Assembly (NCBI GenBank): GCA_025464915.1 | Contig: JAODNF010000032.1 | Location: 1-5,238 of the forward strand | Source of the DNA: Frankiales bacterium | GTDB lineage: Bacteria; Actinomycetota; Actinomycetes; Mycobacteriales; SCTD01 | Length of the DNA: 5,238 nt | Direction: 5' to 3' | In this document: positions 1 through 4,343 of the stretch, piece by piece | Layout of the letters: each line of letters starts with the position of its first letter | Position numbering within the stretch: the stretch's first letter is position 1 | Notes under the pieces: generated by a model | What the model saw: the letters and a program-made list of their open reading frames with translations, nothing else | What the model was told of the DNA's origin: nothing | Databases searched by the model: none | Made by a program: the position numbers and the translations under genes

Positions 1-1260
1 GATCATGAAGATGCACACCAACTCAGTGCCGTCGGCCTTCAGCACAGGAAGCTCGAGCTCAACTCCCAGTGCGTGAGCTTGTCCGGTGGTGAGGTGTCGG
101 GTGAAGCCGGCCACGTGCGCTTCACGAAAGCGTGGCGGGACGATGGCTACCACCCGGCGCCCGATGAGCTCGTCAGGGTCCCAGCCGAGGGCTGCCGCGA
201 GTGGCCCACTGACGGCGATGATGCGGTTGCGGTCGTCTGCTGCAACAAGGCCGACCTGCGCGTGGCTGACGGTGCTGCTGTCCCAGTCTGTCGGCCAGTT
301 GTCATGATCATGTGAGTCGGTGAAGCGTCCGGCGTCGGTGCCTGGCCAAGGCGAGGGGTCCTGACCGTTGATCTGAGCGATGATCTGCTCACAGGCCCAG
401 TCTCGTAGGGCCACTACTTCCGGCAGCCCTGGGCGACTGAGCATCTGCGCCGCTGCCGCTCGCTGTTCTGCTTCGTCCAGGACGTCCTGCAGGGCGGCGA
501 AGCCTTCGCACTCAGTGGGCGACAGGAACAGCTCGACCTCCACTGTGGGCGCCACCGGTGCTAGTCGGGCCGGGTGGCTGGAGGGCAACGGGTGTCTGGC
601 ATCGCCACGGGCCTCGGCGGCAGCCAGTTCGTGGCGGACGGCTGTGCTGAGCGTTGCGCATGCGCCGTCTGCCGCCGCGAGGTTGTTGCGGAAAGCGGGG
701 CGCTGGTTGCTGTCGAGGGCAAGTTCGCGAAGCAGCGCGTCGTGACGCTGCTCGGCTGCGAGCCAGAGCGTCGAGGGCAGTTGCCGCAGAAGCACGCGCA
801 TGGTCCCCAACGCCTGGGGCTGCGTCAATTCGTCGATCAGATCGGACCAGTCCCCGAGTTGCTCGGCCGCGGCATCATGGAAGGAATCATCGATGACGAA
901 CCAGACCGTCTTGCCGCCGGTAGGGACGGGCGCGATGCCGTGGCTGCTCGTCACGGCGGCGACCAGGCCCATACCGCGGCCTGTTGTGGCCTGCTCGCCG
1001 TACCCGCGCTGCGTGGGCCAGGCCGGGCTTTCGTCACAGACCTCGACGCGCAACTCTGCACCGCACCTGGCTCGCAAGACCAGCGCGGTATGCGCGTGCA
1101 GGACCACATTCGTGACCAGCTCCGAGACAGCGAGCTCCGCAGCATCCAGCCATGCCAGGCGCCCGCATTCGGATAGGAGCTCTCGCAGTGCCTGACGGGC
1201 TTGTGCGGCGCTAGAGGGATCAGGCGGGAGGCGCAGCACGCGCTCGCAGATCTCGATCAC
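1..1260 (-). CDS. Anti-sigma-factor-type ATPase (HATPase, RsbW-like) with C-terminal PAS domain; partial, 3' end beyond left edge
   Basis: A GTG at 1260-1258 opens 420 codons that run to the left edge without a stop. Residues 1-125 form a GHKL/HATPase_c fold of the RsbW/SpoIIAB type. The N box is ELVTNVVLHA (47-56, with E47 and N51), the G1-like motif is DESP (76-79), and the glycine box is TGRGMGLV (93-100). No histidine-kinase H-box is seen. Residues about 130-330 are mainly helical and not recognised, ending in an acidic linker. Residues about 335-420 are a PAS domain, with AALGWDPDELIGRRV at 355-369, and are cut by the edge. In the family the N-terminal domain binds ATP and holds or phosphorylates an anti-anti-sigma factor, and PAS domains sense small signals; the PAS may therefore gate the ATPase (inference). 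The start is supported by an AGGGG four bases upstream and an in-frame TGA 20 codons upstream. What follows the PAS (a SpoIIE phosphatase, GGDEF or further sensor) is unseen. Confidence 0.9.
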   Translation of the reverse strand, partial: MIEICERVLRLPPDPSSAAQARQALRELLSECGRLAWLDAAELAVSELVTNVVLHAHTALVLRARCGAELRVEVCDESPAWPTQRGYGEQATTGRGMGLVAAVTSSHGIAPVPTGGKTVWFVIDDSFHDAAAEQLGDWSDLIDELTQPQALGTMRVLLRQLPSTLWLAAEQRHDALLRELALDSNQRPAFRNNLAAADGACATLSTAVRHELAAAEARGDARHPLPSSHPARLAPVAPTVEVELFLSPTECEGFAALQDVLDEAEQRAAAAQMLSRPGLPEVVALRDWACEQIIAQINGQDPSPWPGTDAGRFTDSHDHDNWPTDWDSSTVSHAQVGLVAADDRNRIIAVSGPLAAALGWDPDELIGRRVVAIVPPRFREAHVAGFTRHLTTGQAHALGVELELPVLKADGTELVCIFMI

Positions 1261-1333
1261 GCATCCCCTAGCCCAGCCATCAATGCACAAGCCATCAGCA
1301 ACTAGCTGAGCTCACATCCCACTGCCCGATGCC

Positions 1334-1357
1334 TACCCGATCAAGCGGGAACCATGC
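1334..1357 (-). promoter_or_regulatory. Possible sigma-B-type promoter upstream of the HATPase-PAS gene
   Basis: On the minus strand, GCAT (1357-1354) is followed after 15 bases by GGGTA (1338-1334). This resembles the loose actinobacterial sigma-B/sigma-F pattern GNNT-N14-16-GGGTA. It lies about 74 bases ahead of the GTG start, inside the 287-base gap after the pseudo-receiver gene. A general-stress promoter would suit an RsbW-like product. The motif is short and could easily arise by chance in GC-rich DNA. No good sigma-70 pair was found in the same gap. Confidence 0.2.
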
Positions 1358-1547
1358 CTCCGTGCCCCACGGTGCAGTCGGCCTTGGTTGACGCGCCGGC
1401 TCGGACACGCCGTCCATCTCGCGCACTCTGCTGGGCCGCAATGGCTTGCACATGTTGGCTCGGCCATGCGAAGGGTTGAGCCACGTCAACAAGCACGACG
1501 CTGAGGCTAGAAATGGCAGCGAGGAAAGACGCTTACGCGCGTGGGCC

Positions 1548-2183
1548 TTAGCTGGGGAGCCCGACCAGGTTGCATAGTTCCTCCGCGATCATGACTGGCG
1601 AGACCCGGCGTGTGAACGTGAGGTGAGCCCCTGCCTCGAGCAGCGCGGAGATCTGCTGCTCGGTCTGGGCCTGCGCGACGATTACCGTGGCGGGCGCGAA
1701 CGCGCGCACTTCGCGGATCACGCCGGTTCCGCTGACCATCAGGAGGTTGTCTTCGACGACGAGCAGGTCGGGCTGCTCGGCGATGCTGACGCCGATGGCA
1801 TCGGCGCCGTTGTCGAGACAGGCGAGCACGTGGACTCCTGCTGCAGCCAACTGCCCGGCCAGTTTGTCGCGCCACCAAGGCTGCCGGTGCGCTAGCACGA
1901 GCGTGGGGGCCGGGAAGGCATCGAGGACGCGCCCACTGTCGGCAAGGCTGCTGCGTGAGCGCTCGATGATCGCCGCGTGCGCGGCGCGTATCACGTCGAG
2001 CCGACGGCGAGCGTCCATCCGGGCTTCTCGTGATTGCTGGTCCGCCTTCGCGGCCATCTGGCGACTCTGGTTCCAGGCCTCGATCGCGCGGATCTGCTGG
2101 GTGACTCGGTCAGTGTAGCTGCGCGGGGTCCAGCTCAAGTCCTGTCGAGTGGCGACCTTGTCCGGTTCGCCGAGGAGCGTCAT
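1548..2183 (-). CDS. Coiled-coil protein with degenerate C-terminal receiver (pseudo-response-regulator) domain
   Basis: This is a complete gene of 211 codons, ATG to TAA. Residues about 26-80 are charged and Q/R/A-rich, with heptad-like spacing, and look like a coiled coil or long helix. Residues about 93-208 follow a receiver (CheY-like) fold of the NarL type: LVLAHRQPWWRDKL (95-108, beta1-alpha1), PDLLVVED (138-145, beta3), VIVAQA (167-172, beta4), ALLEAGAHLTF (180-190) and RRVSP (192-196, beta5). Every key position is changed. The acidic pair is H99-R100, the phospho-acceptor is E144, the switch Thr is Q171 and the Lys is R192. No DNA-binding output domain follows. The gene probably works as a non-phosphorylated binding or scaffold module (inference). 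The start is the first available one: an in-frame TGA lies 13 codons upstream. No clear Shine-Dalgarno is present, but a good promoter is. The domain order is the reverse of AmiR-type proteins, in which the pseudo-receiver comes first. Confidence 0.9.
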   Translation of the reverse strand: MTLLGEPDKVATRQDLSWTPRSYTDRVTQQIRAIEAWNQSRQMAAKADQQSREARMDARRRLDVIRAAHAAIIERSRSSLADSGRVLDAFPAPTLVLAHRQPWWRDKLAGQLAAAGVHVLACLDNGADAIGVSIAEQPDLLVVEDNLLMVSGTGVIREVRAFAPATVIVAQAQTEQQISALLEAGAHLTFTRRVSPVMIAEELCNLVGLPS

Positions 2184-2244
2184 GGGGTACTCGTGGATGT
2201 CGCCTGCCGAACGTCTCGGTCAGGGGTGCCTGGTGGGGCAGTTG

Positions 2245-2273
2245 ATCATAGTCGGGCGGTCGCCGGTTGTCCT
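2245..2273 (-). promoter_or_regulatory. Sigma-70-type promoter for the pseudo-receiver gene
   Basis: On the minus strand, AGGACA (2273-2268; 4 of 6 match TTGACA) is separated by exactly 17 bases from TATGAT (2250-2245; 5 of 6 match TATAAT). Transcription would start near 2238, giving a leader of about 55 bases before the ATG at 2183. It lies in the 124-base gap after the 95-residue gene, so the pseudo-receiver gene can be transcribed on its own. Confidence 0.5.
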
Positions 2274-2299
2274 AGGGCCGTCCCTTGTCTTCGCCCGAC
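2251..2299. repeat. 8-bp inverted repeat flanking the -35 element of the pseudo-receiver promoter
   Basis: GTCGGGCG (2251-2258) and CGCCCGAC (2292-2299) are perfect inverted arms separated by 33 bases. In the minus-strand sense the repeat starts nine bases after the stop of the 95-residue gene. Its inner end abuts the -10 hexamer, and the -35 lies inside the loop. It could be a weak GC-rich terminator or an operator. Arms of this length occur by chance several times in 5 kb of such GC-rich DNA, so the call is weak. Confidence 0.25.
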
Positions 2300-2307
2300 C
2301 CGGCTGC

Positions 2308-2595
2308 CTACATGGCCAGAGACGTGACGCCGGCAGTGCACGACGAGCAGCGGTACGGAGGCTCGACCTCGAGCCAGGGGAGGCCGGGGACCACAGCCAC
2401 TTCTTCCCCCAACAGCAGGTCGCACAAGGTGATCCCCTTCGTGGCCGTGAGAGGTCCGAGGTTCATCGCCGCGTGCGCGACCGGTTCGGCGGAGTCCTTC
2501 GACACCGCGGCCGCTACCAAGAGATCGACGCAGAGCGGTTGGCCGACGTACCCGAGGAGTCCACCCGGGACCGGTGCCGTGGCAAGTCCTCCCAC
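2308..2595 (-). CDS. Small protein of unknown function (95 aa) with C-terminal CxxC
   Basis: The GTG start at 2595-2593 is chosen because a near-perfect Shine-Dalgarno, AGGAGGTGA (2608-2600), sits at ideal distance: seven bases between GGAGG and the GTG. An upstream in-frame ATG at 2628 has no such site and would put the Shine-Dalgarno inside the gene. The protein has 95 residues and ends at TAG. Most third codon positions are G or C, as expected for a real gene here. Visible features are four cysteines (C22, C58, C83, C86), a CSSC motif at 83-86 that could bind metal or form a disulfide, a hydrophobic stretch around 21-31, and the segment ITLCDLLLGEEVAVVPGLPW at 55-74. No signal peptide or transmembrane helix is convincing. 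I do not recognise the family. The open frames on the opposite strand have no comparable start signal. Confidence 0.65.
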   Translation of the reverse strand: MGGLATAPVPGGLLGYVGQPLCVDLLVAAAVSKDSAEPVAHAAMNLGPLTATKGITLCDLLLGEEVAVVPGLPWLEVEPPYRCSSCTAGVTSLAM

Positions 2596-2599
2596 GTGC

Positions 2600-2608
2600 T
2601 CACCTCCT
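2600..2608 (-). promoter_or_regulatory. Strong ribosome binding site deciding the GTG start at 2595
   Basis: AGGAGGTGA on the minus strand is a near-perfect match to the anti-Shine-Dalgarno and lies seven bases (from the GGAGG core) before the GTG. It is the strongest ribosome binding site in the window. Confidence 0.7.
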
Positions 2609-2612
2609 CGCC

Positions 2613-2645
2613 GACGTTGCAATGTCATTGCCCATTCACAACGTC
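2613..2645. repeat. Nested palindrome upstream of the 95-aa gene (possible operator)
   Basis: An outer pair, GACGTTG (2613-2619) and CAACGTC (2639-2645), encloses an inner perfect palindrome with one central base, GCAATG-T-CATTGC (2619-2631). The structure lies just upstream of the strong Shine-Dalgarno of the 95-residue gene, in a locally AT-richer stretch where promoter elements are expected. It could be a repressor operator or a hairpin in the leader. No clear -35/-10 pair could be assigned near it. Each arm alone is short; the nesting and position are what make it notable. Confidence 0.35.
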
Positions 2646-2871
2646 TTCATGCGACTTAAACCTGCCAAATCCCCTGAATTTCGCGAAGCGGCGCCACGCC
2701 CCCGCGCTGGGACTCTTTGAGCCCATCGCCCTGCCGCCGCTACTTGCGCAGTGTCGCCTCGGTCAGTTGGGAGGTGAGCCACGTCCTAGGCGTGGGCCTG
2801 GCTCAGATCTTCCGACTCCGATGACCTGCCCGACCGTGGCCAGATGACGCGACCGCTGCGGCGAGGCGGAT
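2646..2871. other. Divergent spacer without a recognisable gene
   Basis: Together with the flanking repeats, this stretch separates the minus-strand genes from the plus-strand remnant. The left end (about 2652-2690) is AT-richer than its surroundings and may hold the promoter of the 95-residue gene, but no good hexamer pair was found. The short open frames here have no start signals, poor composition and no recognisable motifs. Confidence 0.5.
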
Positions 2872-2923
2872 CTGGTCAGCCCTGCCCGCTGGTCCATGCG
2901 GGCCAGCGGGCAGGGCTGACCAG
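2872..2923. repeat. Perfect 21-bp inverted repeat with 10-bp centre (strong stem-loop)
   Basis: The arms at 2872-2892 (beginning CTGGTCAGCC) and 2903-2923 (ending GGCTGACCAG) are perfect reverse complements over 21 bases. In plus-strand RNA the stem can extend by one G-U and two C-G pairs into the centre, leaving a four-base loop. No T-run follows on either strand. It could be a factor-independent terminator of the GC-rich actinobacterial kind, a binding site for a large dimer, or a remnant of a mobile or repeat element. It sits in a divergent spacer and directly abuts the start of the GAF-ANTAR remnant, which is not where a terminator for either flanking gene set is expected. Confidence 0.8.
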
Positions 2924-2961
2924 GAGACCACCGCTGAACTCGGCGATCATCCCGTCCGCGG

Positions 2962-3570
2962 TCCGCGGTTGTCCCCCACGCCGGCGGTTTCGGCGCGGCC
3001 TATGGCGTCGACGGCGAGCGGCCTCAGCCGTGCACGGTTGAGAGCGACGCCTACCTGCCCCTTCCGTGCAGGCTGTGGTTGGCGATAATCCGGCTAAGTG
3101 CCGACTCGCGGTGGCCGCGGTTCACCGCCGCTACCGCGAGGCGGGGTTCTCGGCCGTCCACGCGGTCCCGATGCGACCGCGCGCTGACGTGATCGGCGGG
3201 GTCAACCTCTTCAGCGCCGAGGCCAGGCGGCTTGCGCCGACGGATGAGCGCATCGCGCTGGCGCTGGCGGACGTCGCCACCGTCGGCCTGCTCCTGCAGC
3301 GCTCTTTGCACCGGGCGAGGCTGCTGGCCGAGCGGCTGCAAAGGGCGCTGGACAGCCGCAACAGCGTCGAGCACGCGAAAGGCGTCCTCTTCCAGCGCGG
3401 GGGTTGTCGATGGAAGCGGCTTGCTGCGCGGCAGCAAGGAACTTTCCGGCTGCTGCCTCAGCACCCGCGCGACGGGAACCACCGGATCACGGGCATCAGC
3501 GGTGCTGTTGTCCTGGGTGACGTCGTGCGCGAGCTGGCTTGGCCTGAGCAGCCGGAGCGTCCTTTCGTAG
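2962..3570 (+). pseudogene. Decayed GAF-ANTAR regulator (RNA-binding antiterminator family)
   Basis: Segments typical of actinobacterial GAF-ANTAR proteins follow one another in changing frames. SAVVPHAGGFGAAYGVDG (from 2962) and LSADSRWPRFTAA (about 3094-3132) share one frame, with what looks like missing GAF sequence between them. The frame then shifts by one base near 3133-3137 to REAGFSAVHAVPMRPR, DVIGGVNLFSAE and LADVATVGLLLQRS. The ANTAR part follows: LQRALDSR and EHAKGVL (to about 3392), LSMEAA in another frame (3404-3421), then FRLLPQHPRDGNHRIT (from 3444) back in the main frame. ANTAR domains bind paired RNA hairpins to block termination, with GAF as sensor. The main frame is open from a GTG at 3066 to 3818, so it could be annotated as a 250-residue CDS. 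That start has no Shine-Dalgarno, lacks most of the GAF domain, and its tail past about 3530 is unrelated. Sequencing error is the alternative to decay. The end at 3570 is approximate (a TAG in another frame). Confidence 0.78.
3420..3438. repeat. Palindrome inside the apparent ANTAR insertion
   Basis: CTTGCTGC (3420-3427), GCG, then GCAGCAAG (3431-3438) form a perfect 8-bp inverted repeat. It nearly fills the roughly 22 extra bases (3422-3443) that separate the expected ANTAR neighbours EAA and FRLL. Alone, an 8-bp hairpin is unremarkable; its coincidence with the insertion is what matters. Confidence 0.5.
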
Positions 3571-3578
3571 AAGATCCT

Positions 3579-3607
3579 TTGCACCGCCGTTGTGAAAAGC
3601 CTACAAT
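3579..3607 (+). promoter_or_regulatory. Sigma-70-type promoter for the small helical-protein genes
   Basis: TTGCAC (3579-3584) is separated by exactly 17 bases from TACAAT (3602-3607), which matches the -10 consensus at 5 of 6 positions. Initiation near 3614 would give a leader of about 65 bases before the ATG at 3679. It is one of the two best promoter matches in the window. It lies just past the ANTAR remnant, so the downstream genes do not depend on transcription through the remnant. Confidence 0.6.
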
Positions 3608-3678
3608 TCCGACCAAAGGCGCTGCTCTAGATCCCGGTGACGCGCATCCTCTGACCTGCCTCACCGGGAGTCCGAACC

Positions 3679-3834
3679 ATGATCGACATCGCCTCGTTGT
3701 TATCACTGCAGGCCCGCTCGCGGCGCAACGCGCTGCAAGCCGCCCGACGGCTGCGCCACGACCGAGGGTTGGCAGCCGAGGCGCTGCGTGCCGCGGAAAA
3801 TGCGTACCGCCGCACTAAGTCCGCACAGCAGTAG
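3679..3834 (+). CDS. Very small basic helical protein (51 aa), unknown function
   Basis: ATG to TAG, 51 codons. GGGAG (3666-3670) lies eight bases before the ATG, and a good promoter lies about 70 bases upstream. The product begins MIDIASLLSLQ, then becomes rich in Arg, Ala and Leu, with 11 Arg/Lys against 4 Asp/Glu, one Gly and no Pro or Cys. It is predicted to be almost wholly helical with a positive face, which could suit binding to nucleic acid or to an acidic partner (inference). No family is recognised. The gene overlaps the 3' tail of the open frame running out of the ANTAR remnant, in a different frame. An open frame on the opposite strand (3983-3627) is Ser/Arg/Ala-rich and has the look of an antisense shadow. 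The next small gene is in the same reading frame, 42 bases after this stop. Confidence 0.6.
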   Translation: MIDIASLLSLQARSRRNALQAARRLRHDRGLAAEALRAAENAYRRTKSAQQ

Positions 3835-3876
3835 CGACCTGCGGTTGGATCATCGTGCGACGGGCAGTCACACAAC

Positions 3877-4071
3877 GTGGACGCGAAGGAGCGCGCGGAC
3901 CAGGCACTTCTTCTAGCGGAGACAGCGCTGACCTCATCCGAGGAAGCACTGAGAGCTGCTCGTGTCGCCGAGGCGGCGGCCATCGACGCCGCTCAGCTCG
4001 CGAAGGTCGCTCACAAGCGCTCAGAGGCAGCCCACGCCTCCGCCGCGGAGGCCCGGCGTTCTGTCGAGTAG
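3877..4071 (+). CDS. Very small alanine-rich helical protein (64 aa), unknown function
   Basis: GTG to TAG, 64 codons. The in-frame stop of the preceding small gene (3832-3834) lies 42 bases upstream, and GTG at 3877 is the only start codon between. The Shine-Dalgarno is weak (GGGCAG at 3862-3867), so translation may be coupled to the upstream gene. The product is 34 percent Ala (22 of 64) with 11 acidic and 9 basic residues and no Gly, Pro or Cys. It should be one continuous amphipathic helix or coiled coil. The segment EEALRAAR (22-29) loosely echoes EALRAAE (34-40) of the upstream protein. No family is recognised. The same promoter probably drives both small genes, and a stem-loop overlaps the end of this one. 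Confidence 0.6.
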   Translation: MDAKERADQALLLAETALTSSEEALRAARVAEAAAIDAAQLAKVAHKRSEAAHASAAEARRSVE

Positions 4072-4093
4072 GCGCCAGTGCGCCCCTCCGCGG
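4043..4093 (+). terminator. Possible GC-rich stem-loop at the end of the small-gene unit
   Basis: CCGCGGAGG (4043-4051) and CCTCCGCGG (4085-4093) are perfect 9-bp inverted arms spanning the stop codon at 4069-4071. Inside them, GGCGC (4071-4075) and GCGCC (4080-4084) form a second small hairpin. No T-run follows, as is common for actinobacterial terminators. The position suits transcription termination after the 64-residue gene, but arms of this length can arise by chance in such GC-rich DNA. Confidence 0.35.
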
Positions 4094-4343
4094 GTGCAAC
4101 GCGTGCTAACCCACCGGGCCCCCGAGTGGCTCGGACGTCTCGGCCTTAGCCTCGATCCATCGGCCGGCCCGTGGTCGACGGCGAGGTCAGGGCTATGACT
4201 GCCTGAGACTGTGACGATATGGCTGGGTTGCTGACCTCGGTGTCGGTCTCGTCCCACGATGTCAGGAACGATTGCTACGGAATGGTGCGTGCCGATAGCC
4301 TCCACCCCGACTTCAGGTTCAGGTGGCTCCCGGGGGAGGCCCT

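Noticed and set aside
574..1176. 200-codon plus-strand open frame
   Set aside because: Lies wholly antisense to the HATPase-PAS gene, whose ATP-binding and PAS motifs are clear; a shadow of GC-rich coding.
1484..1489. TTGACG on the minus strand as a -35 box
   Set aside because: No acceptable -10 hexamer at 16-18 bases spacing (the hexamer at 17 bases is TGGCCG).
1295..1492. 65-codon minus-strand open frame between the pseudo-receiver and HATPase-PAS genes
   Set aside because: No ribosome site or recognisable motif; it covers the likely upstream control region of the HATPase-PAS gene.
2149..2847. 232-codon plus-strand open frame
   Set aside because: Antisense to the start of the pseudo-receiver gene and all of the 95-residue gene; no recognisable motif, and the opposite strand has the better start signals.
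3051..3584. 177-codon minus-strand open frame
   Set aside because: Antisense to the GAF-ANTAR remnant, whose family motifs are on the plus strand.
3627..3983. 118-codon minus-strand open frame
   Set aside because: Ser/Arg/Ala-rich composition typical of an antisense shadow; the plus strand has a promoter, a Shine-Dalgarno and two small genes here.
4265..4291. GGAAC, 18 bases, CGTG as an ECF-sigma promoter for the propeller gene
   Set aside because: The -10 part is a poor match and the spacing is at the edge of what is usual; too weak to list.
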